Under the pieces are notes generated by a model. That model did not search any database, was not told the DNA's origin, and worked only from the letters and a program-made list of their open reading frames with translations. A stretch of DNA of 61,439 nucleotides from an uncultured Bacteroidota bacterium (lineage in GTDB: Bacteria > Bacteroidota > Bacteroidia > Bacteroidales > UBA12077): contig CAJXLK010000027.1 of the NCBI GenBank assembly GCA_913055635.1, positions 1-61,439 of the forward strand, in the 5' to 3' direction. Below, piece by piece: positions 8,202-16,110 of this stretch; position 1 is the first letter of the stretch, and each line of letters begins with the position of its first letter. Position numbers and translations under genes: made by a program.

Positions 8202-10361
8202 TCAGCGTTTATCGAGCATCAGGAAATCGATCTGTTTCTTCTCCAGATCGGTCCGAACCAGTTTGACCCGTACAGGATCGCCCAGCTGGTATTTTTTGCC
8301 ATTGCTTTGACCGATGATGCAATAATTGCGTTCGTCATACACATAAAAGTCATCGTCCAAATCGCGGATGTGCACCAATCCTTCACACTTGGTATCATTG
8401 AGTTCAACAAAAACGCCCCATTCCATCACCCCGGAAATGATCCCGTCAAACTCCTCTCCCTCCTGGTTTTGAAGGAATTCGACCTGTTTATATTTGATGG
8501 AAGCCCGTTCGGCGTCCTCGGCCAGCTTCTCCATATCAGAGGTTGCCTGGCACATATTTTCGTACTTTTTCTGGTTGGCCGAGCTACCACCTTCCAGGTA
8601 CCGTGCCAACAGGCGGTGGACCATCATGTCGGGATAACGGCGGATGGGGGAAGTAAAATGGGTATAATAATCAAAGGCGAGGCCATAGTGGCCAATGTTC
8701 TTTGTAGAGTATTCGGCCTTGGCCATGCTACGGATGGCAAGGGTTTCCACAACATTCTGCTCTTTGCGGCCTTCCACTTTTTCCAGCAACTCATTGATTG
8801 AACTGGTGATGGTGCGGTTGTTTTTCATGTTGATGCTGTAGCCAAACTTCTGGACAAAGTCGGCAAAAGTCTCCAGTTTGTCGGAATCGGGTTTGTCGTG
8901 GATGCGGTAAACGAATGTTTTGGGGGTTTTATCGCGGGGCACATTCCCGATGTATTCGGCCACTTTGCGGTTGGCCAGCAGCATAAATTCCTCGATGAGT
9001 TGGTTGGAGCGGCCGTGCTCCTTAAAGTAAACGCCGGTGGGTGAGCCCAGTTCATCGAGCAAAAACTTAACCTCGACCCGTTCAAAGGCGATGGAGCCGG
9101 CCTTAAAGCGCTCATTCCGGAGCTTATGGGCCAGCTCGTCCAGGGTAAGCATCTCCTGTTGAAGGGGCCCTTCCTTTCCATCGATTAAATCCTGAGCTTG
9201 CTGGTAATCGAACCTCTTGTCGGAACGGATCACAGTACGCCCAAACCATTGATCATGCACCCGGGCCTGATCGTCAAGGGTGAAGACGGCAGAAAAGCAC
9301 AACTTATCCTCTTCAGGGCGCAGGGAACATACCCCGTTGGAAAGGCGCTCGGGCAACATGGGTACCACCCGGTCTACCAAATATACCGAAGTCCCCCGGT
9401 CATATGCTTCCTGGTCAAGGATGGTATCGGGTTTGACATAATGGGTTACATCGGCAATGTGAATGCCAACCTCCCATTTGCCATCCTTCAGCTTCCGGAT
9501 GGACAGGGCATCGTCAAAATCCTTGGCATCAGCCGGATCAATGGTAAAGGTGGGAACTTTTCTGAAATCTTTCCGTTTTTTGTATTCTTCATCCGGGATT
9601 TGTTCGGGTATCTTCTCAGCGGCCTGTTCCACCGATTCGGAAAATGCATAGGGCAAATCATACTCGGCAAGGATGGCATGCATTTCCACCTCATTGTTGC
9701 CACTATCGCCCAACACTTCAAGAATTTCCCCAAACGGGTTATTGACCTTCTGGGGCCAGTCGGTAATCCGGGCCACGGCTTTCTGGCCGTTTTGGGCGCC
9801 CTTTAGCTTTTTAAGGGGAATAAAAATATCGTAAGGCACGCTTTTACTGGAAGTAACCAGGAATGCAAAGCTGCTGGATACCGATACGGTTCCAACAAAC
9901 CTTGTCTTAGCCCTTTCCAGTATCTGGAGCACCTCGCCTTCCAACAACTTATTCTTATGCTGGGCATACAGGCGAACCTTAACCTTATCTCCGGGCAGGG
10001 CATGATTGAGGTTGCGGTTGGCAATGAAAACCTCCTGGTCAATATCTTCTGAAACCAGATACCCGGTTCCTTTGGCGGTGAATTCAACCCGTCCCTGAAC
10101 ATTACTGGACTTCAGGTTGACCTGATATTTGCCTTTTTTGACTTCTTTTAGGTGTTTAGATCGTTCCAGTTCCCCCAGCACGTCCATCACCAGCTTGCGC
10201 TTTTGTTTGTTCTTAACTTTCAACATGCTGGAGACCTGTTTATAATTATAGGACCGGGTGGGGTTGCTCTTGAATAAATCGAACACCTGATTTCTCAGTT
10301 TTTTCTTTTTGACCCCTGTGCCGGATGAGTTCTTTTTCTTTGTCTTCTTTTTGCTTTTCAT
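8202..10361 (-). CDS. rnr: Ribonuclease R (RNB-family 3'-5' exoribonuclease)
   Basis: Degrades structured RNA processively from the 3' end. The 719-residue product opens with a lysine-rich basic tail, then a winged-helix region, cold-shock domains (GRVEFTAKGTGYLVSED at about 90-107), the RNB catalytic domain with the metal-binding aspartate cluster DPADAKDFDDAL at about 256-267, and a C-terminal S1 domain (EFDGIISGVMEWGVFVEL). Length and order match RNase R rather than RNase II. A -7 promoter box at 10388-10395 gives a short leader to the ATG at 10361. It appears monocistronic. Confidence 0.95.
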   Translation of the reverse strand: MKSKKKTKKKNSSGTGVKKKKLRNQVFDLFKSNPTRSYNYKQVSSMLKVKNKQKRKLVMDVLGELERSKHLKEVKKGKYQVNLKSSNVQGRVEFTAKGTGYLVSEDIDQEVFIANRNLNHALPGDKVKVRLYAQHKNKLLEGEVLQILERAKTRFVGTVSVSSSFAFLVTSSKSVPYDIFIPLKKLKGAQNGQKAVARITDWPQKVNNPFGEILEVLGDSGNNEVEMHAILAEYDLPYAFSESVEQAAEKIPEQIPDEEYKKRKDFRKVPTFTIDPADAKDFDDALSIRKLKDGKWEVGIHIADVTHYVKPDTILDQEAYDRGTSVYLVDRVVPMLPERLSNGVCSLRPEEDKLCFSAVFTLDDQARVHDQWFGRTVIRSDKRFDYQQAQDLIDGKEGPLQQEMLTLDELAHKLRNERFKAGSIAFERVEVKFLLDELGSPTGVYFKEHGRSNQLIEEFMLLANRKVAEYIGNVPRDKTPKTFVYRIHDKPDSDKLETFADFVQKFGYSINMKNNRTITSSINELLEKVEGRKEQNVVETLAIRSMAKAEYSTKNIGHYGLAFDYYTHFTSPIRRYPDMMVHRLLARYLEGGSSANQKKYENMCQATSDMEKLAEDAERASIKYKQVEFLQNQEGEEFDGIISGVMEWGVFVELNDTKCEGLVHIRDLDDDFYVYDERNYCIIGQSNGKKYQLGDPVRVKLVRTDLEKKQIDFLMLDKR

Positions 10362-10387
10362 TTAGATTATCTTTTTCTCTTTATGAC

Positions 10388-10395
10388 CAAAGGTA
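10388..10395 (-). promoter_or_regulatory. -7 promoter box of rnr
   Basis: On the minus strand this reads TACCTTTG, an exact TAnnTTTG match, 27 nt upstream of the rnr start. No TTTG sits at the ideal -33 distance; instead the -33/spacer area is occupied by the degenerate dyad at 10401-10416. Confidence 0.5.
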
Positions 10396-10400
10396 ACAGA

Positions 10401-10416
10401 CTCCGCTAAGCGGGAG
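10401..10416. repeat. Degenerate single copy of the GC-rich dyad
   Basis: CTCCGCTAAGCGGGAG is a variant of the ACCCCGCTWAGCGGGGT dyad found at the left edge and elsewhere. The outer pairs changed together from C-G to T-A on both arms, while one arm lost a base. It lies just upstream of the rnr -7 box. Confidence 0.7.
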
Positions 10417-10690
10417 GTGGCTAAAGATATAGTTTGGTTAAGTATTGTCAATTAATCTTTTAACGAACCTAAGTTACGGGTTATTGGTTCAATTACCATG
10501 GAATAGCTTATTTTATAGATATCCGTGTTGTAAATGAGTGGAAATAACGGCTTCATGGTATGATTTCTTTTGGTCAACCACGATTTTTTTGGCCTTATGG
10601 CACCTGCATGGATTCATCATGTCCTTGTTGTGTAGGTTACTGGATGCAGGTTTCATTCATATATATTGTAGCGGTTCATGGATACCAGCT

Positions 10691-11719
10691 TCAAGGCGTT
10701 GATTTCTTTTTAGGCCCTGATGGTTTCATATGCCGGGCCGTATCGGCTATTGTCTGTTCAATGGGGGTATATTGAAAACCGATGGCCTCTTTGAGTTTGC
10801 GATTGGAAAAAGCCACCTGGCGGTGGGCGGATTGATGCATTTCGCGGGTTAATCGTGGGGGCGAGCCGGTTAATTTAGCCCGGAGCCATTCCAGCCGCCA
10901 GCCTGTGGCGGTCAGGGCAGGATGAAGGCGCCGGCGGGGTGGTTTGACATTCAGAACACGGGCAATGGTTTCAAAGACATAGCGATACGAATAATTGTCC
11001 CGGGAGAGGATAAAACGTTCATTGAAGAGGTCTTTGGCGGTAAGTTCGGTAATGGCCCGGCATACATCGCGCACGTCAACGAAGCCGGTTATTCCGCCGG
11101 GATAAAAGGGCAACCCGCCGCGAATGGCATGAAAAAATCCGCCCGGTCCGTCGGCCGGAGCCAGGGGTCCCATTATCACAGAGGGATTAACCACCAGGGC
11201 TTGAAGGCCCTCCTCCACTCCTCTCCATATCTCCAGTTCACCCTGAAACTTGCTTTCGGCATAGGCCGAATAGCGTGTGGGCAAATTGCCGAATTGCTGC
11301 TCATCGATGGGGTGGTCTTCTTTGGGTGGATCCAGGGCCGCCACCGAACTTACATAAACAATGCGGGATACCCCCTGTTCCAATGCTGCATTCACCACAT
11401 TGGCCGTTCCCCGGATGTTGGTCTGAAGCACAGCCTCCCGCTTGCCCGGATCAAAACTTACCATGGCTGCGGCATGATAAACCCGGTCTGCTCCCTCCAT
11501 GGGCTTCTCCAGGGACATATAATCCAACACATCGCCCTCTACCCAATCTATCCGATGGAAAAGGTTTCCGGCATCGCCCGAATAGGTCTCAAATACCCGG
11601 CGGGTGTAACCCGTATCACCAGTGGGACGCTTCAAAGCCACAATCCGCTGATCTTCTTCCACCAAATGGCGAAGCAGATGCGCACCTACAAAACCGGTTC
11701 CTCCTGTTACAAATATCAT
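10691..11719 (-). CDS. NAD(P)-dependent epimerase/dehydratase (extended SDR)
   Basis: The 342-residue product is an extended short-chain dehydrogenase/reductase. It has the N-terminal dinucleotide-binding motif VTGGTGFVGAHL, the catalytic YSAYAESK (YxxxK), and an upstream serine in VYVSSVAA. A dihydroflavonol-4-reductase-like or sterol-dehydrogenase-like subgroup is suggested by YHAAAMVSFDPGKRE. The substrate cannot be read from the sequence. The start follows the usual MIFVTGG opening. It has no operon partner: rnr lies downstream across a 329-nt gap, and ribE is divergent. Confidence 0.85.
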   Translation of the reverse strand: MIFVTGGTGFVGAHLLRHLVEEDQRIVALKRPTGDTGYTRRVFETYSGDAGNLFHRIDWVEGDVLDYMSLEKPMEGADRVYHAAAMVSFDPGKREAVLQTNIRGTANVVNAALEQGVSRIVYVSSVAALDPPKEDHPIDEQQFGNLPTRYSAYAESKFQGELEIWRGVEEGLQALVVNPSVIMGPLAPADGPGGFFHAIRGGLPFYPGGITGFVDVRDVCRAITELTAKDLFNERFILSRDNYSYRYVFETIARVLNVKPPRRRLHPALTATGWRLEWLRAKLTGSPPRLTREMHQSAHRQVAFSNRKLKEAIGFQYTPIEQTIADTARHMKPSGPKKKSTP

Positions 11720-11761
11720 CTGGTCATTGCTCGCTTAACAAATTCAACGTTATCCAACATG

Positions 11762-11819
11762 CCCCCGCTTAGCGGGGTACCTCAAATCCCGGCCATAAAC
11801 CTACCCCGCTTAGCGGGGT
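11762..11819. repeat. Two copies of the GC-rich dyad
   Basis: CCCCCGCTTAGCGGGGT at 11762-11778 and ACCCCGCTTAGCGGGGT at 11803-11819, 41 nt apart. They are in the opposite orientation (central T) to the copies at the left edge, although the dyad is almost symmetric. Confidence 0.92.
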
Positions 11820-11918
11820 GTGTTAAAACAGGGTGTGTTAATACGGGGGATATTCATTACCGAGGCAAAATCTGTTTGAATAAATGATGCTTCTACCGAT
11901 CACTTAAAACTGGCTGGC

Positions 11919-11937
11919 CGGGGCTGATCAAGCCCCG
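11919..11937. other. Hairpin upstream of ribE
   Basis: CGGGGCT and AGCCCCG form a 7-bp stem around GATCA. There is no U-run after it, so it may be a structural relic or a weak terminator; it is unrelated in sequence to the dyads 100 nt upstream. Confidence 0.4.
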
Positions 11938-12028
11938 CGGGTTTATCAAATATGCAATTTATTTTTCACAATAAACAACAAATAATTTCTAAATTCGCAC
12001 AAAAATAAGGAACAAAAATAAATAAACT

Positions 12029-12634
12029 ATGTTTTCAGGAATCGTTGAAGAAGCAGCGCCAGTGGTAGAGCTGGAAAAAGAGGGGGGCAACCTCCATATT
12101 ACCATGGAATGCTCATTTGCAGATCAGCTTAAGATAGACCAGAGTATATCGCACAACGGGGTATGCCTAACCGTTGTAAACGTTGACCAGGAGCGGCAGA
12201 CCTTTACAGTAACAGCAGTACAGGAAACCCTGGACAAATCCAACCTGGGGCTGCTTGAGAAAGGCGACAAAGTCAATCTGGAGCGCAGCATGAAAGCCGA
12301 CAGCTTCCTGGATGGCCATATTGTGCAGGGCCATGTGGACCAAACGGCAACATGCACCGATGTGAGGGAAGCCGACGGCAGCTGGTACCTAAAGTTTGAG
12401 TATGACCCCTCGCAGGAAGATTATATTACGGTGGAAAAAGGCTCCATCTCCATCAACGGGGTCAGCATGACTGTGGTCAATTCCCAGGAAAACTCCTTTG
12501 AAGTGGCAGTGATTCCCTATACTTACAACATGACCAATTTCCATCAAATGAAACCCGGAACCGTAGTGAACCTTGAATTTGATGTGATTGGCAAGTATGT
12601 GGCCAAAATTGTCAGGCAACAGCTGGGCCGGTAA
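12029..12634 (+). CDS. ribE: Riboflavin synthase alpha chain
   Basis: Dismutates two 6,7-dimethyl-8-ribityllumazines to riboflavin plus a pyrimidinedione. The 201-residue product consists of two homologous lumazine-binding beta-barrel repeats: the first opens with MFSGIVEE and carries SHNGVCLTV, the second carries SINGVSMTV, with DGHIVQGHVD between them. All are classic family signatures, and the length is normal. The start at MFSGIVEE is unambiguous. No other rib gene is in the window and no riboswitch is seen, so the gene appears isolated. Confidence 0.96.
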   Translation: MFSGIVEEAAPVVELEKEGGNLHITMECSFADQLKIDQSISHNGVCLTVVNVDQERQTFTVTAVQETLDKSNLGLLEKGDKVNLERSMKADSFLDGHIVQGHVDQTATCTDVREADGSWYLKFEYDPSQEDYITVEKGSISINGVSMTVVNSQENSFEVAVIPYTYNMTNFHQMKPGTVVNLEFDVIGKYVAKIVRQQLGR

Positions 12635-13012
12635 ACAGAAGTAGTCCAGGCCGAAGTTTCCGGAGACGGAATAATTCATTTTGTAACGGCCCGGGTCAGT
12701 GTATTGTATGGTGGAATGGCGCATGCCGAAGAAGCTTAAACAGGAGTTTTGCCTATTCCTGAGATGCCGATGTTTTTCCAGGGCTAAAATTTCAAAGGAA
12801 GCCGGCATTCAATTTGTTGCTGCGCGCACCTGTGAGATGCCGATGCTTTTCCCGGGCCAGAATTTCAGAGAAAGTCAGCATTCAATTTATTGCTGGCTGC
12901 ATCTTTGATATACCGATGTTTTTTCCAGGGTTAAAATGAAGTTAACCTCTTAAGAGCAAGAAAAGCAAGCCGCGGACGTTGATATGATTTAAGGCCTTAA
13001 AACATTCGGACT
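12635..13012. other. Intergenic region between ribE and the histidine kinase gene
   Basis: Most of this 378-nt space is a diverged 72-bp tandem repeat (listed separately). A short open frame across it is not convincing because it simply follows the repeat. I see no clear terminator or promoter. Confidence 0.5.
12761..12940. repeat. 72-74-bp tandem repeat, about 2.5 copies
   Basis: Units begin at 12761 (GAGATGCCGATGTTTTTCCA), 12833 (GAGATGCCGATGCTTTTCCC) and 12907 (GATATACCGATGTTTTTTCC). The first two copies also share GGCATTCAATTTGTTGCTG/CAGCATTCAATTTATTGCTG; the third is truncated after about 34 nt. Confidence 0.8.
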
Positions 13013-14062
13013 ATGAAACCAACTTCACCCCGCCAAATGGCGGTCAATATTTCCCTGATTACTTCGTTCATTGCCGCAGTCGTCCTGGTGCTAATGGTCT
13101 TCTATGACAAGTCTCAACACCTGTGGCCTGTCCTGTTCGGGATCCTTTTCATTTTCATCGCTGTATATATCGTGGTCTATTACATGCTGAACAGCTTCAT
13201 CTTTGAAAAGATCAACCCCATTTACAAGACCATTCACCAAAAAAACGTTCCGGAGAAGGATTTGCGAAGGGATTTGGAAGATAAAGACATCATCCGCGAG
13301 GTCAATGACGAAGTGATCAACTGGGCCCGCAACAAAACACGGGAAATTACCCAGCTTAAGCAGATGGCCCGTTACCGGAAAGAATTCCTGGGCAATGTTT
13401 CCCATGAGCTTAAAACACCGATCTTCAATATTCAAGGTTATGTCTTAACGCTTCTGGACGGGGCCATTGATGACCCGGATATCAATCAGAGATACCTAAA
13501 AAAAACAGAAAAGAGCATCAACCGGATGATTTCTATTGTTGAAGACCTGGAAGCCATTACCAAGCTTGAATCGGGGGAGCTGGAGCTCAAGTATGAGACA
13601 TTTGATATGGTGGCTCTGATCAAGGATGTATATGAATCCCATGAGTTACGGGCCAAAGAAAAGGGCACCCGTCTGACTTTTGGTTCAAAATACGACAAAA
13701 CGATCAAGGTTTATGCCGACAAGGAACGGATTTACCAGCTGGTCAATAACCTGGTGATCAACTCCATTATTTACGGCCGGGAAAATGGCAAAACCACTAC
13801 TTCTTTCATGGACATGGGGGAAAACATTTTGGTGGAAGTCACCGACAACGGGTTAGGGATCAAAGAGAGCGATATACCCAGGATTTTCGAGCGTTTTTAC
13901 CGGGTTGACAAGAGCCGCTCGAGGGAGCAGGGGGGCACCGGTCTGGGATTGGCCATTGTCAAGCACATCATTGAAGCGCACGGGCAAACCATCAATGTAC
14001 GTAGTACCCCCGGCAAAGGCACCTCCTTTGCCTTCACCCTAAAGAAGGGAACCAGGAAATAA
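13013..14062 (+). CDS. PhoR-like sensor histidine kinase with minimal sensor
   Basis: The 349-residue product has two adjacent membrane segments (about residues 13-33 and 38-58) with only a few residues between them, so almost no periplasmic sensor. There follows a short linker, the dimerisation/phospho-acceptor helix with SHELKTP (His at about 131), and a complete ATP-binding domain: NNLVINSIIYG (N box), DNGLGIKESD (G1), IFERFYRVD (F box) and GGTGLGLAIVKHI (G2). All catalytic motifs are intact. This short PhoR-like layout is common in Bacteroidota. No response regulator gene is adjacent, so its partner is elsewhere. The signal may be sensed in the membrane. Confidence 0.88.
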   Translation: MKPTSPRQMAVNISLITSFIAAVVLVLMVFYDKSQHLWPVLFGILFIFIAVYIVVYYMLNSFIFEKINPIYKTIHQKNVPEKDLRRDLEDKDIIREVNDEVINWARNKTREITQLKQMARYRKEFLGNVSHELKTPIFNIQGYVLTLLDGAIDDPDINQRYLKKTEKSINRMISIVEDLEAITKLESGELELKYETFDMVALIKDVYESHELRAKEKGTRLTFGSKYDKTIKVYADKERIYQLVNNLVINSIIYGRENGKTTTSFMDMGENILVEVTDNGLGIKESDIPRIFERFYRVDKSRSREQGGTGLGLAIVKHIIEAHGQTINVRSTPGKGTSFAFTLKKGTRK

Positions 14063-14085
14063 TTCACCGGAAAAAGTTATTGGTT

Positions 14086-15228
14086 ATGGAGGTATTGATT
14101 TGCAGTGATTCGTTCAAGCATAGTTTGAGTGCATATGAGGCGTGTCAGCGGTTGGCGGAAGGGTTAAAAGCTGAAGCGGCCGGGGTAGTGGTGGGCAAAT
14201 TACCTTTGGCTGATGGTGGAGAGGGCACGGTACGGGCTTTGATCGATGCCACCGATGGGGTTTTGCATGAGCGGCAGGTTCATGATCCGCTGATGCGCGA
14301 GACAACGGCCACTTATGGGGTGATGGGTGATGGTGAAACGGCGGTCATTGAAATGGCGGCAGCCTCGGGCATTGAAAAGCTGGAGGCCCAGGAAAGGAAT
14401 CCTTTTGTAACGACCAGTTACGGTACGGGGGAATTGATCCGGGCTGCGATGGAGGGGGGATGCCGCAGGATCATCCTGGGAATTGGCGGAAGTGCCACCA
14501 TTGACGGGGGAGCCGGAATGCTTCAGGCCCTGGGGGCAAGATTTTACGACAAAAACGGACAATTGCTGAACCCCACCACCGAAAAGCTCAACTACATCGA
14601 GCGCATTGACACCGAAAAGATGGATCCCCGCCTGCAGCAAATCAGCATTGCCATTGCCAGTGATGTTGATAATCCGCTCACCGGCCCCAATGGAGCAGCC
14701 TATGTTTATGGCCCCCAAAAAGGTGCCGAAAAAGGGGACCTGAAGATACTGGACCAAAATCTTGCCGCTTATGCCAGGGTTTTGCAGCAGCATACCCAGG
14801 AAGACATGATGACCCGCCCCGGCACAGGTGCTGCCGGCGGAATGGCCATCAGCCTGCTGGCCTTCTCCAGGGCTTCCCTGGAAAACGGTTTTCAACTGGT
14901 TGCAAAAGCCTTGAACCTTGAACAGGCCATCGCTTCATCCGATATGATTATTACAGGGGAAGGCCAAATAGATGCCCAGACCCATTACGGCAAAACACCG
15001 GCTGGTGTGGCCCGGCTGGCCCACAAACACAATAAACCCGTCATTGCCGTTACCGGCTCGCTCGAGGCCAATCCCCCCGGATTATTCGACCTGCTTCTAC
15101 CCGTTATGGAAAAACCCATGGACAATCAGGCTGCCTTATCAGCCGCCGGAGAGCTATTGTTTAATGCCGGAAGCCGCATCGGTAAAATCCTGCTGCTGGC
15201 TAAACGCCTTTATAGCCCGGAAAACTGA
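14086..15228 (+). CDS. Glycerate kinase
   Basis: Phosphorylates D-glycerate (usually to 2-phosphoglycerate in this GarK/GlxK family), feeding glyoxylate or serine breakdown into glycolysis. The 380-residue length and the motifs CSDSFKHSLSA at the N-terminus, LPLADGGEGTV, GIGGSATIDGGAGMLQALG and ITGEGQIDAQTHYGKTP are diagnostic. The frame extends two codons further to a TTG at 14080, but ATG at 14086 fits the family opening. It starts 23 nt after the histidine kinase gene and may be cotranscribed with it; a functional link is not evident. Confidence 0.94.
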   Translation: MEVLICSDSFKHSLSAYEACQRLAEGLKAEAAGVVVGKLPLADGGEGTVRALIDATDGVLHERQVHDPLMRETTATYGVMGDGETAVIEMAAASGIEKLEAQERNPFVTTSYGTGELIRAAMEGGCRRIILGIGGSATIDGGAGMLQALGARFYDKNGQLLNPTTEKLNYIERIDTEKMDPRLQQISIAIASDVDNPLTGPNGAAYVYGPQKGAEKGDLKILDQNLAAYARVLQQHTQEDMMTRPGTGAAGGMAISLLAFSRASLENGFQLVAKALNLEQAIASSDMIITGEGQIDAQTHYGKTPAGVARLAHKHNKPVIAVTGSLEANPPGLFDLLLPVMEKPMDNQAALSAAGELLFNAGSRIGKILLLAKRLYSPEN

Positions 15229-15333
15229 GCCACTGATAATTAAAATGACAAACTTATTGCTGAAAAGAAGATCATAACCTGCAAGTTGGATACACAGCTT
15301 GACTCTATACCTTCGTCAATTAAGGCTTTCCTT

Positions 15334-15948
15334 CTAATACTTATAATTATAAAAACGCTCGATCTTTGACCGCTTAACCGTATCGACGCTTACCCTCATG
15401 CGGATATCCTTCTTGGGCTGGTCATTCTTGTCGGTGGCAACACCGGCTATTTTGTGTACCACGCGCAAACCACTCAAAACCCGGCCAAAAACCGTATAAT
15501 CGCCATCCAGATGGGGTGCCCCCTTGGGATTCTCAACGATATAAAACTGGCTGCCATTGGAGGATTTCTGGGGATTATCCCGCCGGGCAGCCCCGACAGC
15601 ACCATAGATATTTTTTTGGTTGGGGCGGATTTCTGCCGGCAACGTTTTCCTGATGATTGAAGGATCGTAATCCCTGGATTTATTCCGGGTTTTTGGATCG
15701 CCGGTTTGGATCATGAACTGATCAATGACGCGGTGAAATTTCAGGTGATCATAAACCCCGGCATTGGCCAGCTTTATAAAATTCATCTTGTGGATGGGGG
15801 TTTCGTCATACAACACCATTTTGATTTCCCCGTAATCGGTGTCCAGGGTGATCAGATAATCATTCTCGTTATTGGGTATTCCCTGAGAGAAAGATGCCAG
15901 TGGCAATAGGATCAACACGACAAGCCATAGGATGTTTCGTCTATTCAT
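15334..15948 (-). CDS. Exported cyclophilin-type peptidyl-prolyl isomerase
   Basis: The 204-residue product has a signal peptide (hydrophobic residues 7-20, cleavage near SFSQ), then a bacterial cyclophilin domain: YGEIKMVLYDETPIHKMNF, LKFHRVIDQFMIQTGDP, SSNGSQFYIV and FGRVLSGLRVV. The arginine in FHRV and the Gln/Phe in the SQFYI segment correspond to the proline-isomerase active site. It probably helps fold secreted or periplasmic proteins. It converges with the glycerate kinase gene across 105 nt. A degenerate 15-bp repeat lies immediately upstream. Confidence 0.92.
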   Translation of the reverse strand: MNRRNILWLVVLILLPLASFSQGIPNNENDYLITLDTDYGEIKMVLYDETPIHKMNFIKLANAGVYDHLKFHRVIDQFMIQTGDPKTRNKSRDYDPSIIRKTLPAEIRPNQKNIYGAVGAARRDNPQKSSNGSQFYIVENPKGAPHLDGDYTVFGRVLSGLRVVHKIAGVATDKNDQPKKDIRMRVSVDTVKRSKIERFYNYKY

Positions 15949-15984
15949 GATAATAAAGCTTTAAAAATGAATACAATAACTGAG

Positions 15985-16096
15985 CTCCCTACTAATTTAC
16001 TCCTTACTACATTTACCCCTTAGTCCTTACTCCATACTCCCTACTAATTTACTCCCTACTCCATACTCCCTACTATATTTCCTCCCTACTAATTTA
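15985..16096. repeat. Degenerate 15-bp tandem repeat (CTCCCTACTAATTTA)
   Basis: Six to eight imperfect units of CTCCCTACTAATTTA and shorter relatives such as CTCCCTACTCCATA fill the gap between the cyclophilin gene (start at 15948) and the nupC-like gene end at 16111. Unit length varies from 14 to 16 nt. One strand is almost free of G. Confidence 0.85.
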
Positions 16097-16110
16097 TTCT
16101 TTTCACGATA

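Larger units (their letters stand above)
10362..10690. other. Intergenic region upstream of rnr and downstream of the reductase gene
   Basis: The 329-nt space contains the rnr promoter and a degenerate dyad near its left end. The remainder (about 10420-10690) is moderately AT-rich with no convincing gene, RNA structure or repeat that I can see. Confidence 0.5.
11720..12028. other. Divergent intergenic region between the reductase gene and ribE
   Basis: This 309-nt space holds two copies of the GC-rich dyad, one further hairpin and an AT-rich ribE leader. No gene is visible, and I do not see an FMN riboswitch although the downstream gene is in riboflavin synthesis. Confidence 0.6.

Noticed and set aside
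10560-10775. Plus-strand 71-codon frame in the rnr/reductase gap
   Set aside because: It runs into the reductase gene on the other strand and its composition is unlike a protein; no promoter or partner.
11720-12028. FMN riboswitch before ribE
   Set aside because: The conserved RFN-element segments and multi-stem layout are not present; only a single hairpin and two dyads are seen.
12699-12908. Small plus-strand coding frame of 69 codons
   Set aside because: It merely follows the 72-bp repeat unit, repeating its own peptide, with no start signal or coding bias.
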